Positions 9,248 to 17,199 of a stretch of DNA of 64,000 nt are shown one piece after another (position 1 is the stretch's first letter; each line of letters starts with the position of its first letter). Under the pieces are notes generated by a model. The model was given only the letters and a program-made list of their open reading frames with translations. It had not been told where the DNA came from and ran no database searches. A program made the position numbers and the translations under genes. This DNA comes from Burkholderiales bacterium JOSHI_001. GTDB lineage: Bacteria; Pseudomonadota; Gammaproteobacteria; Burkholderiales; Burkholderiaceae_C. The stretch lies in assembly GCA_000244995.1 (NCBI GenBank), contig CM001438.1, positions 4,240,090-4,304,089 of the forward strand, in the 5' to 3' direction.

Positions 9248-10510
9248 TCAAGCCTCGCGTTGCCACACCGCCGCAAAAAACCCATCCGTGCCATGGCGGT
9301 GCGGCCACAGGCGCAGGAAACCGTTGGCCACCAGGGTCTCGGACTGCGCCACATGGGCCTTGGCCAGGGCCTCGCCCGCGTCCAGGGGCTGGAACTGCGG
9401 GTGCTCGGCCGCGAAGGCCTGGGCCACCGCTTCGTTCTCGTCGGCCAGCAGGCTGCAGGTGGCATACACCAGGCGGCCACCCGGCTTCAGCAGCCGCGCC
9501 GCGCTGGCCAGGATGGCCTTCTGCTTGGCCTGCAATTCCACCACCGCCTGCGGCGACTGGCGCCACTTCAGGTCGGGGTTGCGTCGCAAGGTGCCCAAGC
9601 CCGAGCAGGGCGCATCCACCAGCACGCGGTCGATCTTGCCGGCCAGGCGCTTGATGCGATCGTCGCGCTCGTGGGCGATCTGCACCGGGTGCACGTTGGA
9701 CAGGCCGCTGCGCGCCAGGCGGGGTTTCAGCGCTTCCAGCCGGTGGCCGGAGATGTCGAAGGCGTACAGGCGCCCGGTGTTGCGCATGGTCGCGCCAATG
9801 GCCAGGGTCTTGCCGCCGGCGCCGGCACAGAAGTCCACCACCATCTCGCCGCGCTTGGCGTCCAGCAGCGCGGCCAGCAGTTGGCTGCCTTCGTCCTGCA
9901 CCTCCACCCAGCCGTCGTTGAAGGCCGCCGCCTTGTTCAGCGCCGGCTTGCCGTCCACCCGCAGGCCCCAGGGCGAGTAGGGCGTGGGCACGGCCGTGAT
10001 GCGGCTTTCAGCCAACGCCGCGATGGCCGCTTCGCGCTTGGCCTTCATCGTGTTCACGCGCAGGTCCAGCGGCGCAGGCTCCATCAGCGTGTTGCTCAAG
10101 GACTGGAATTCGTCTTCGCCCAGTGAATGGCGCAGGGCGCCCGCCAGCCAGTCGGGCAGGTTGTGGCGCAGCTTGTCAGGCAGGCTGGCCAGGTCGATCT
10201 GTTTCACCTGGTTCAGCCATTCGCGCTCCTGCGGGCCGATGGCGCCACGCAAGGCGCCGGGCTCGCCGGCCCAGGCCAGCAGGGCCAGGCGGCGCTCCAG
10301 CGCCCCGCTGCCACTTTGCGCCAGGTTCTGGTAGAGCAGGCGTTTTCGCAGCACCGCGTAGGCGGTCTCGGCCAGCGCGTGGCGTTCACGGATGCCGAGT
10401 TCGCGGTGGTGGCGGAAAAAGGTGGACACCGTGCCATCGGCCGGGGCGTCCAGTTTCTGCAGTTGCTTCAACAGCAGTGTGCACAGGTCCAGCAGGGCGT
10501 TCGGGTGCAT
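9248..10510 (-). CDS. rsmB: 16S rRNA (cytosine-C5)-methyltransferase, RsmB/NOP2/NSUN family
   Basis: SAM-dependent m5C methyltransferase of rRNA, 420 residues. An N-terminal NusB-like helical region (about 1-130) precedes the catalytic Rossmann domain with the SAM motif DFCAGAGGKT (226-235). It also has both family cysteines, in PCSG (C302, release) and TCS (C352, nucleophile). Length and the NusB-like part fit RsmB (C967), although a few related RNA methylases look alike. The start codon shares one base with the purN stop (TGATG), so translation is coupled. Confidence 0.9.
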   Translation of the reverse strand: MHPNALLDLCTLLLKQLQKLDAPADGTVSTFFRHHRELGIRERHALAETAYAVLRKRLLYQNLAQSGSGALERRLALLAWAGEPGALRGAIGPQEREWLNQVKQIDLASLPDKLRHNLPDWLAGALRHSLGEDEFQSLSNTLMEPAPLDLRVNTMKAKREAAIAALAESRITAVPTPYSPWGLRVDGKPALNKAAAFNDGWVEVQDEGSQLLAALLDAKRGEMVVDFCAGAGGKTLAIGATMRNTGRLYAFDISGHRLEALKPRLARSGLSNVHPVQIAHERDDRIKRLAGKIDRVLVDAPCSGLGTLRRNPDLKWRQSPQAVVELQAKQKAILASAARLLKPGGRLVYATCSLLADENEAVAQAFAAEHPQFQPLDAGEALAKAHVAQSETLVANGFLRLWPHRHGTDGFFAAVWQREA

Positions 10511-11145
10511 CAGGGGCTTTCCATCCAGTGCTGGGGTTCGCCGTCCAGTTGTTGCACGCGGCCGTGCTCGACGCGCAAGCGGTCGTTGACGAACCAGCGC
10601 ACCGCGCGCGGGTAGATCACGTGTTCGGCCGCCAACACGCGCGCGGCCAGCGAGGCTTCGCTGTCATCGGGCCGCACCGCCACCGCCGCCTGCGCCACGA
10701 CGGGCCCATGGTCCAGCGTGGGGGTGACGAAGTGCACGGTGGCGCCCGCCAGCTTGCAGCCCGCCGCCAGTGCCTGGCGGTGCGTGGCCAGGCCCGGAAA
10801 GGCCGGCAGCAGCGAGGGGTGGATGTTCAGCATGCGGCCCTGGTAGTGCAGCACGAAGGCGTCGCTGAGGATGCGCATGAAGCCGGCCAGCAGCACCAGG
10901 TCGGGCGCGTGGGCGTCGATAAGGGGCATCAGCGCGGCGTCGAAGGCCTCGCGGCTGTCGAAGGCACGGTGGTCCAGCACCTCGGTCGCCAGGCCCAGGG
11001 CCTGGGCCGCCACCAGCCCCGCGGCCTGCGGCCGGTTGGCTATGACCGCCACCACCCGCGCCGGCCAGGCCTCGGCCGCGCAGGCCAGGGCGATGGCCTG
11101 CATGTTGGAGCCCTGCCCCGAGATCAGGATGACGATGCGCTTCAT
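10510..11145 (-). CDS. purN: Phosphoribosylglycinamide formyltransferase (GART)
   Basis: Third step of purine synthesis: transfers formyl from 10-formyl-THF to GAR. 211 residues, normal size. N-terminal MKRIVILISGQGSN phosphate-binding loop, then the catalytic region MLNIHPSLLPAFPG (Asn and His) and HFVTPTLDHGP (Asp). ATG 11145 fits the family N-terminus; 40 extra in-frame upstream codons are not protein-like and would run into the divergent trpS promoter. Coupled to rsmB by TGATG overlap. Divergent from trpS across 85 bp. Confidence 0.96.
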   Translation of the reverse strand: MKRIVILISGQGSNMQAIALACAAEAWPARVVAVIANRPQAAGLVAAQALGLATEVLDHRAFDSREAFDAALMPLIDAHAPDLVLLAGFMRILSDAFVLHYQGRMLNIHPSLLPAFPGLATHRQALAAGCKLAGATVHFVTPTLDHGPVVAQAAVAVRPDDSEASLAARVLAAEHVIYPRAVRWFVNDRLRVEHGRVQQLDGEPQHWMESP

Positions 11146-11230
11146 GAAGGGGCCGCAGTGTACGTGGGTGCCCCAGGGGCTCCGGGGCGGTCTGCCAGAA
11201 TCGCGGCTTCCCGATCCCACCGAACCCGCC

Positions 11231-12439
11231 ATGCGACCCCGCGTACTTTCCGGCATGCGCCCCACCGGCGCGCTGCACCTGGGCCACTACCACGGCGCCC
11301 TCAAGAACTGGGTGAAGCTGCAGCAGGACTACGACTGCTTCTACTTCGTGGCCGACTGGCATGCGCTGACCACGCACTACGAAGAGCGTGAGGTGATGGA
11401 GCGCTATGTCTATGACATGGTGATCGACTGGCTGGCCGCCGGCCTGGACCCGGACAACTCCACCATCTTCGTGCAGAGCCGCCTGCCCGAGCACGCCGAG
11501 CTGTTCACGCTGCTGGCCATGGGCACGCCGCTGGGCTGGCTGGAGCGCGTGCCGACCTACAAGGACCAGATGGAAAAGCTGAAGGACCGCGACCTGGCGA
11601 CCTACGGCTTCCTGGGCTACCCGCTGCTGCAGGCGGCCGACATCCTGATCTACAAGGCCGCTTTCGTGCCGGTGGGCGAGGACCAGTCTTCGCACGTGGA
11701 ACTCACGCGCGAGGTGGCGCGGCGCTTCAACCACCTGTATGGCCGCGTGCCGGGCTTCGAGCTGAAGATGGCCGCCGCGCTGGCCAAGCTGCCCAAGGAC
11801 GACGCGCGCTACCTGGACAAGCAGCGCAAGGCCTACCAGGAAAGCGGTGACGCCGCGGCCTACGGCAAGGCCGAGGGCCTGCTGAAGAAGGCCGCCGGCG
11901 CGGTGGAAGGCTGGACCAGCGACGACACCGAGATGCTGCTGGGCCATGTGCGCGGTGGCGGCAAGGTGATCCTGCCCGAGCCCCAGGCCCTGCACACCGA
12001 GGTGCTGCGCCTGCCCGGCCTGGACGGCACCAAGATGAGCAAGAGCTATGGCAACGCGGTGCTGATGCGCGACGACGCGGCCGTGGTGGAAAAGAAGGTG
12101 CGCGGCATGGTGACCGACCCCGCCCGCGCCCGCCGCACCGACCCCGGCGACCCGGAGAAATGCCCCGTCTGGGCCTTTCACAAGATCTACAGCGACGAGC
12201 CCACGCGCGACTGGGTGGTGCAAGGCTGCAAGACCGCCGGCATCGGCTGCCTGGAATGCAAGCAGCCGGTGATCGACGGCATCGTGCGCGAGCAGCAGGT
12301 GTGGAAGGACCGGGCCGAAACCTACCTGTGCGAGCCCAAGAAGGTGCACTGGATCGTCGAGAACGGCACCGAGCGGGCACGCACCCTGGCGCGCCAGACC
12401 ATGAAGGACGTGCGCGAAGCGATGGGGCTCACCTACTGA
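11231..12439 (+). CDS. trpS: Tryptophanyl-tRNA synthetase (long betaproteobacterial form)
   Basis: Class I synthetase charging tRNA-Trp. 402 residues, about 70 longer than E. coli TrpS. The HIGH signature is HLGH (16-19) and KMSKS is at 268-272, against about 195 in E. coli. The extra length is therefore an insert between the two catalytic motifs (roughly 180-260, starting near LPKDDARYLDKQRKAYQ). The C-terminal part, with two Cys in GCLECKQP, ends normally. ATG 11231 is chosen; the long in-frame opening upstream overlaps purN antisense. Its last 7 nt overlap the convergent LysR gene. Confidence 0.95.
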   Translation: MRPRVLSGMRPTGALHLGHYHGALKNWVKLQQDYDCFYFVADWHALTTHYEEREVMERYVYDMVIDWLAAGLDPDNSTIFVQSRLPEHAELFTLLAMGTPLGWLERVPTYKDQMEKLKDRDLATYGFLGYPLLQAADILIYKAAFVPVGEDQSSHVELTREVARRFNHLYGRVPGFELKMAAALAKLPKDDARYLDKQRKAYQESGDAAAYGKAEGLLKKAAGAVEGWTSDDTEMLLGHVRGGGKVILPEPQALHTEVLRLPGLDGTKMSKSYGNAVLMRDDAAVVEKKVRGMVTDPARARRTDPGDPEKCPVWAFHKIYSDEPTRDWVVQGCKTAGIGCLECKQPVIDGIVREQQVWKDRAETYLCEPKKVHWIVENGTERARTLARQTMKDVREAMGLTY

Positions 12440-13386
12440 GCCCCACTGGTTGAGGCCGGGCTGCGCACGCTGGCCTGCACCAGGTCGCGCAGCCAGCGCT
12501 GCGCGGGATCGTGTTCATGCCGGCGGTGCCACAGCAGGCCCACCTGGATGGTGGGCATGGCAAAGGGCAGGTCGCACACCGCCAGCGCGTCCTGCAGGCC
12601 GGTGGCCGGCAGGAAGTGGCGCGGCAGCACGGTCAGGATGTCCGACGCGGTGGCCACGCGTCCGGCGGTGGCGAACTGGTTCACCGTCACCACGATGCGG
12701 CGCTTTCGGCCCGCGGCGGCCAGCGCTTCGTCCACGAAGCCGTGCGGCCGACCGGAAAAGCTGACCAGCATGTGGCGCGCTTCACAGTAGGCGTCCAGCG
12801 TCAGCGCACCCGGTTCGGCCAGCGGATGGCCGCGGCGCATCACGCACACATAGTCGCTGTCATACAGCGGCGCCAGGCGCACCGGGGCGCTGTGGCCTTC
12901 GGCCGAGACCGCCACCGCCACGGCCGGAAAAAAGCCCAGGGCCAGGTCGGCCTGGCCCTGCTCCAGCAGGTGGCGCGGGTCGCGCGTGGTGAGCGGAATC
13001 ACCCGCAATTGCACCTGCGGCGCTTGGCTCTGAAGTGCCGCCACCAGCGCCGGCATCAACAAGGCGGCGGTGGCATCGGCCATGGCGGCACGAAAACCAT
13101 GCGCGTCGGTGGCGGGGTTGAAAGCCTGCGGGTCGAAAGCCTGGCGCAGGCCGGACAGGGCGTCACGCACCGCCGGCCACAGGGCCTCGGCCTCGGTGGT
13201 GGGGGCCACCCCCTTGGCGGCACGCGAAAACAGTTCCTGCCCGGTGGCTTCCCTCAGGCGGCGCAGCGCGTTGCTCACCGCAGGCTGGGTCATGGTCAGA
13301 CGCTGGGCGGCCCGGGTGAGGTTGCGTTCGTCCATCACCACGTCGAAGACCCGCAGCAGGTTCAGATCCAGGTTGCGAAAGCTCAT
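12433..13386 (-). CDS. LysR-family transcriptional regulator
   Basis: 317 residues: N-terminal LysR winged helix-turn-helix (LNLLRVFDVVMDERNLTRAA, then MTQPAVSNALRRLR) and a C-terminal periplasmic-binding-like effector domain (about 90-300). The effector is unknown. It is divergent from a small gene at 13517 across 130 bp of noticeably AT-richer sequence, the usual place for a LysR site and the most likely target. Its 3' end overlaps trpS by 7 nt, convergently. Confidence 0.92.
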   Translation of the reverse strand: MSFRNLDLNLLRVFDVVMDERNLTRAAQRLTMTQPAVSNALRRLREATGQELFSRAAKGVAPTTEAEALWPAVRDALSGLRQAFDPQAFNPATDAHGFRAAMADATAALLMPALVAALQSQAPQVQLRVIPLTTRDPRHLLEQGQADLALGFFPAVAVAVSAEGHSAPVRLAPLYDSDYVCVMRRGHPLAEPGALTLDAYCEARHMLVSFSGRPHGFVDEALAAAGRKRRIVVTVNQFATAGRVATASDILTVLPRHFLPATGLQDALAVCDLPFAMPTIQVGLLWHRRHEHDPAQRWLRDLVQASVRSPASTSGAQ

Positions 13387-13516
13387 GACGGGCCTTTCCG
13401 TGCAATCGTTCCATTCACAACAGTTATATCTGAATTCAAGTCATTCATTGGGAAAGTTAAGTGTTTACCCTTAGAGTTCAGGCACTCGGGAAAACAATCC
13501 CGTTGGGAGAACCCAA

Positions 13517-13774
13517 ATGTCTTCAGCTTCGATGAGTTTTGGCAGCAACGTCCGCTACACCCAGCCGCGCGGCGCCGCGTGGGCCGCCGCCGCGATGGGC
13601 GGCCTGATGAACCTGATCCACCGCCTGGACCAGTGGCAGTTGGCCCGCCGCAGCAGCGAGCCGCGCAACGCGGAAGAGGTGATGGAACTGGCCCGCCAGG
13701 TGGAAAAGTCCGACCCGGGCTTCGCCGCCGACCTGCGCGCTGCGGCCCAACGCAGCCAAAACAGCGGCCTGTAA
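13517..13774 (+). CDS. Small hypothetical protein divergent from the LysR gene
   Basis: 85 residues, not recognised. A short Ala-rich hydrophobic patch (about 20-35, AAWAAAAMGGLMNLI) is followed by charged helices; no signal peptide or clear membrane anchor. A good ribosome-binding site (GGGAGAA, 13504-13510) precedes ATG 13517, and codon use matches neighbours, so it is very likely real. A weak promoter can be drawn from TTGGGA (13448-13453) and TAGAGT (13472-13477). Being divergent from a LysR regulator suggests it is controlled by it. Confidence 0.7.
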   Translation: MSSASMSFGSNVRYTQPRGAAWAAAAMGGLMNLIHRLDQWQLARRSSEPRNAEEVMELARQVEKSDPGFAADLRAAAQRSQNSGL

Positions 13775-13798
13775 GCCCAGCAGGCCCCGACGGGCTGC

Positions 13799-15103
13799 TC
13801 AGGCGCGCAGGTGCAGCGTGGCCGCCAGGCCCGGCATGGCATTGGCCAGCACCAGGTCCCCGCCATGGGACTGCGCCACCCGGCGCACCAGGTACAGGCC
13901 CAGACCCACGCCGCCACGCTCGCGCGAACGCGCTGCATCCGGCCGCCAGAAGGCCTGGCCCAGGGACGCGATCTGGTCTTCGACCACGCCGGGGCCGTGG
14001 TCGCGCACCGTCAGCGCCAGACCACCGGCCTCGGCACGGGTGCTGACCTGGGGCGGCAAAGACGCCCCGCCCGCATGGCGCCAGGCGTTTTCCAGCAGGT
14101 TGCGCAATGCCAGTGCGACGCGGGTGCGGTCCAGCGGCAGCGTGCCCACCGCCTCGTCCAGCACCAGTGTGACCTCGGCGCCCCGGTGGTTGGCCTGCAC
14201 CTGGGCCACCACCTCGCGCACCAGCGCATTCACATCCACCGGCTCGCGCCGCAGCGCCACGCCACCTGCAGCCAGGCGTTCGCTTTCCAGCAGGTCGGTG
14301 ATCAACTGGCCCATCTGCGCCAGGTCACGCAGCAGGGCGTCGCGCTCCGGGCCTTCGGCCACCAGTTCGGCATTCAGGCGTGCCCGCGTGAGCGGTGAAC
14401 GCAGTTCATGGCTGATGGCCAGCAGCAATTCGCGCTGGCCCTGCAGCATGCGCTGCAGCCCACCGGCCATGGCATTGACCTGCTGGGCCAGTTGGCCCAG
14501 TTCGTCGCGGCTGCGCTGCGGGATCGGCGTGGCGAAGTCGCCGGCACCGTAGCGCTGCGCGCCGGCCGCAATGTCCTGCAACGGGCGGAACAGGCGCTGC
14601 ACGGTGAAGTAGGTCACCACGGTCAGCAGCAGCAGCACGGCCAGGGTGAAAGCCGCCACGTAGCGCGGCCGGTCGTCCCAGTGGGTTTCGCCCAGGCCGA
14701 AGCGGATGCGGTGGCCGTCGGCCGTGCGGCGCTGCAACGGCCACCAGCCGCGTTCACGTGGCGGGCCGTCGAAACGGCCCGCAGGGCCGGGGCGATCGGG
14801 GTGGGACTGCCACTGCACCACCGGCCCGTCGATGCGGATGGAAATGGGCAGCCGCTCGGTCAGCGCACGGGCCTTGTCCACGTCCGGCGGCGTGCCCAGG
14901 TCGGCGGCCACGCGGTCCACGTAGTCGGCCAGCAGGGGCCGCACCAGTTCGCGCCAGCCGCCGGCCGTCGCGGCGCGCATGCCGCCCATGAACACGGCGC
15001 TGGTGGCCAGCGCCAGCAGCACGAACAGCCCCACCAGGCGCCAGCGCAACGACTGGCCCAGGCGCTGGTGCCAGGGGCGCGGCGCAGCGGCGTCAGGGCT
15101 CAT
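13799..15103 (-). CDS. Sensor histidine kinase, CpxA/RstB-like
   Basis: Inner-membrane envelope-stress-type kinase, 434 residues. TM1 at about 22-41, a periplasmic sensor of about 105 residues, TM2 at 149-169 and a HAMP (170-222). The dimerisation domain carries phospho-His H232 in SHELRSPL, and the ATPase domain has N box NLLENAWRHA, G1 DHGPGV and G2 GGVGLGLYLV. The start ATG 15103 shares a base with the response-regulator stop (TGATG), so the pair is translationally coupled. With the Spy-like gene upstream, this matches the Cpx layout (cpxP-cpxR-cpxA), although cognate identity is inferred. Ends 24 bp from the convergent small gene. Confidence 0.92.
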   Translation of the reverse strand: MSPDAAAPRPWHQRLGQSLRWRLVGLFVLLALATSAVFMGGMRAATAGGWRELVRPLLADYVDRVAADLGTPPDVDKARALTERLPISIRIDGPVVQWQSHPDRPGPAGRFDGPPRERGWWPLQRRTADGHRIRFGLGETHWDDRPRYVAAFTLAVLLLLTVVTYFTVQRLFRPLQDIAAGAQRYGAGDFATPIPQRSRDELGQLAQQVNAMAGGLQRMLQGQRELLLAISHELRSPLTRARLNAELVAEGPERDALLRDLAQMGQLITDLLESERLAAGGVALRREPVDVNALVREVVAQVQANHRGAEVTLVLDEAVGTLPLDRTRVALALRNLLENAWRHAGGASLPPQVSTRAEAGGLALTVRDHGPGVVEDQIASLGQAFWRPDAARSRERGGVGLGLYLVRRVAQSHGGDLVLANAMPGLAATLHLRA

Positions 15104-15807
15104 CACGCCTCATCGCGCAAAGGCACACCGGTGAAGGTGTAGCCAGCGTTGCGCAGGGTCTTGATGCACAGCAGCGGCTCCAGCTTGCGGCGCAGGCGGC
15201 TGACCAGGATGTCCACCGCGCGGGTGAACAGCTCGGCGTCGCGGCCGCGCAGGCGGTTCAGGATCTCGTCGCGGGTGAACACATGGCCCGGCTGCTGGGC
15301 CAGCAAGGTCAACAGCTCGAACTCGGTACCGGTCAGGTCCACCAGGTCGCCGTGGCGACGCACCTCGCGGCGCTGGGGGTCGATGTCCAGGCCGTCAAAG
15401 CGCAGCGTCGTGCCGGGCGCGGGCACAGGTGCTTCAGCGCTCGCGGCCGTGCGCCGGCGCAGGATGGTCTGCAGCCGGGCCGCCAGTTCGCGCGGCTCGA
15501 AGGGCTTGGGCAGGTAGTCGTCGGCGCCCAGTTCCAGCCCCACCACGCGGTCGGTGACGTCCCCGCGCGCGGTGAGCATCAGCACCGGGATGTCGCTGCC
15601 GTGGCGGATGCGCCGGCAGACCTCGAAGCCGTCCATCTCGGGCAGCATCACGTCCAGGATCACGGCGTCGAAGTCCTCGGCCGCCAGCCGTGCCAGGCCC
15701 AGGCTGGGCCGCGCAGCGGCTTCCAGCGTGATGTCGAAGCGGCGCAGGTAGGCCGCCAGCGGGGCGGCCAGTTCTTCGTCGTCGTCGATCAGCAGGATGC
15801 GGTGCAT
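15103..15807 (-). CDS. OmpR/CpxR-family response regulator
   Basis: 234 residues. Receiver domain (1-115) with acidic pocket DDD (8-10), phospho-acceptor D52 in LDVMLPEMDG and the conserved Lys in LPKPFEP. Then a Pro/Ala linker and a winged-helix DNA-binding domain (about 135-230, LTGTEFELLTLLAQQPGHVF, AVDILVSRLRRK). Predicted to be phosphorylated by the coupled kinase and to bind tandem direct repeats. A spaced ATCGTT repeat upstream of the Spy-like gene is a candidate site. Confidence 0.94.
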   Translation of the reverse strand: MHRILLIDDDEELAAPLAAYLRRFDITLEAAARPSLGLARLAAEDFDAVILDVMLPEMDGFEVCRRIRHGSDIPVLMLTARGDVTDRVVGLELGADDYLPKPFEPRELAARLQTILRRRTAASAEAPVPAPGTTLRFDGLDIDPQRREVRRHGDLVDLTGTEFELLTLLAQQPGHVFTRDEILNRLRGRDAELFTRAVDILVSRLRRKLEPLLCIKTLRNAGYTFTGVPLRDEA

Positions 15808-15858
15808 GGCGTGGCCGCGCCCGGCGCTTCAGGCGCGCCGGGCCACGGGCCCCCAGTA

Positions 15859-16407
15859 TCAACCTCGCTTGCCTTGAACGTCGCGCGGGCCATGGTGGCC
15901 GCCGCGGCGCTCCAGGAAGTCGCGCACCTTCTGCTGCTGCTCGGGCTTCAGGCTGTCGTAGAAGTCGCCCGCGGCGGCGATCACGGCCGGCGACTTGTCC
16001 TGGATGGCGCGGGTCTTGGCGTCCACCATCGCCTGGGCACCGGCGCGGTCAAAACGCGGGCCGGCCAGCAGGGCCTTGGCCTGGGCCTTCATGTCGCCGG
16101 CTTCGGGCATCAGCGCCTTGCGCTGCTCGGCCATGGCCAGGGTCAATGTGGCGAACTTGGCCTTCTGCGCCGCGTCCAGCTGCAGCTTGTCCGCCACCCG
16201 GTCGGTCATGCGTTCGCGCCACTTGGCGGCGTCGGCCTCGTTCATGGGGCCGTGGCGGTGGTGGCCCATGCCACCCATCATGCCGCCCATGCCCCCCATC
16301 TCACCACCCATGGCGCCGGGGCCGTTCTGGGCAAATGCCGCCAGGCTGCCCACCAGCACGGTGGCGCCGGCCAGGCCGATGAGGGTGCGTCGGATCGAAG
16401 TCTTCAT
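15859..16407 (-). CDS. Periplasmic Spy/CpxP-like LTXXQ protein with Met/His-rich segment
   Basis: 182 residues; signal peptide (MKTSIRRTLIGLAGATVLVGSLAAFA) then a Gly/Met/His-rich stretch (about 30-55, including GGMGHHRHGPM) and a helical domain with LTXXQ-type motifs (near LTLAMAEQR and SLKPEQQQK). Family members are periplasmic chaperones or stress-sensor inhibitors; the Met/His run might bind metal (inference). Start ATG 16407 has AAGGAC upstream; 40 earlier in-frame codons are leader. First gene of a probable three-gene operon with the response regulator and kinase (51 bp to the next gene). Confidence 0.88.
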   Translation of the reverse strand: MKTSIRRTLIGLAGATVLVGSLAAFAQNGPGAMGGEMGGMGGMMGGMGHHRHGPMNEADAAKWRERMTDRVADKLQLDAAQKAKFATLTLAMAEQRKALMPEAGDMKAQAKALLAGPRFDRAGAQAMVDAKTRAIQDKSPAVIAAAGDFYDSLKPEQQQKVRDFLERRGGHHGPRDVQGKRG

Positions 16408-16484
16408 GGTCAGGTCCTTATCAAAGGGGTTGGAACATGGCCACACTGTCGCTGCGGCGCCCGCCGCGGTCCTTTCGCCACCGC

Positions 16485-16500
16485 ATCGTTGTGTATCGTT
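16485..16500. promoter_or_regulatory. Direct repeat ATCGTT-N4-ATCGTT, candidate response-regulator operator
   Basis: Two identical hexamers at 16485-16490 and 16495-16500, one helical turn (10 bp) apart, 78 bp upstream of the Spy-like gene's start. This spacing is the hallmark of OmpR/PhoB-family binding sites, so the site may mediate autoregulation of the operon. It also lies just before the divergent pseudouridine-synthase gene. Confidence 0.45.
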
Positions 16501-16507
16501 TGTTTTC

Positions 16508-17146
16508 ATGATCGCCCTGCCCTTCACGCTGCTTCACCTGGACGCCCACCTCATCGCCGCCGACAAGCCCCCGGGCCTGCTGGCCGTGCCCGGGCGCGGC
16601 CCGGACAAGGCCGACTGCCTGTGGACCCGGGTGCGCGCCGTCCATGCCGACGCCCTGGTGGTGCACCGGCTGGACATGGGCACCTCGGGCCTGCTGCTGC
16701 TGGCGCGCGGCATCGATGTGCAGCGTGCCTTGGGCCGCGCCTTCGAAAAGCGCCAGGTGGACAAACGCTACGAAGCCGTGGTGCAGGGCTTGCCGGCCCA
16801 CGACAGCGGCGAAGTGGAACTGCCCCTGCTGGTGGACTGGCCGAACCGCCCGCGCCAGCAGGTGAACTTTGTGAAGGGCAAGCCATCGCTGACGCGCTGG
16901 CGCGTGATGGCGCGCGATGAAGGGCTGGGCCGCACCCGGCTGGAACTGCAGCCCATCACCGGCCGTTCGCACCAGCTGCGCGTGCACCTGGCCGCCATCG
17001 GCCACCCCATCCTGGGCGACGAGCTCTACGCCACGCCCGAGGCCTTTGCCGCCGCGCCGCGACTGCTGCTGCACGCGCGCGAGCTGCGCCTGGCCCACCC
17101 GGCCAGCGGCGAGCCGCTGCACCTGCACTGCGCCGCACCGTTCTGA
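16508..17146 (+). CDS. RluA-family RNA pseudouridine synthase
   Basis: 212 residues, catalytic domain only, without an S4 domain. Converts uridine to pseudouridine in rRNA or tRNA. It has the RluA motif HRLDMGTSG with the catalytic Asp (about residue 58) and the downstream GRSHQLRVHLAAIGHPILGD block. The small size resembles RluA itself (23S U746/tRNA U32), but substrate cannot be decided. ATG 16508 is chosen because the protein begins directly with the family's strand LLHLDAHLIAADKP. Divergent from the Spy-like operon. Confidence 0.9.
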   Translation: MIALPFTLLHLDAHLIAADKPPGLLAVPGRGPDKADCLWTRVRAVHADALVVHRLDMGTSGLLLLARGIDVQRALGRAFEKRQVDKRYEAVVQGLPAHDSGEVELPLLVDWPNRPRQQVNFVKGKPSLTRWRVMARDEGLGRTRLELQPITGRSHQLRVHLAAIGHPILGDELYATPEAFAAAPRLLLHARELRLAHPASGEPLHLHCAAPF

Positions 17147-17199
17147 CGGTTCGCACGGCAATCGCTACATTCACGGGCTTCGTCCTGACCACAGCCCCT

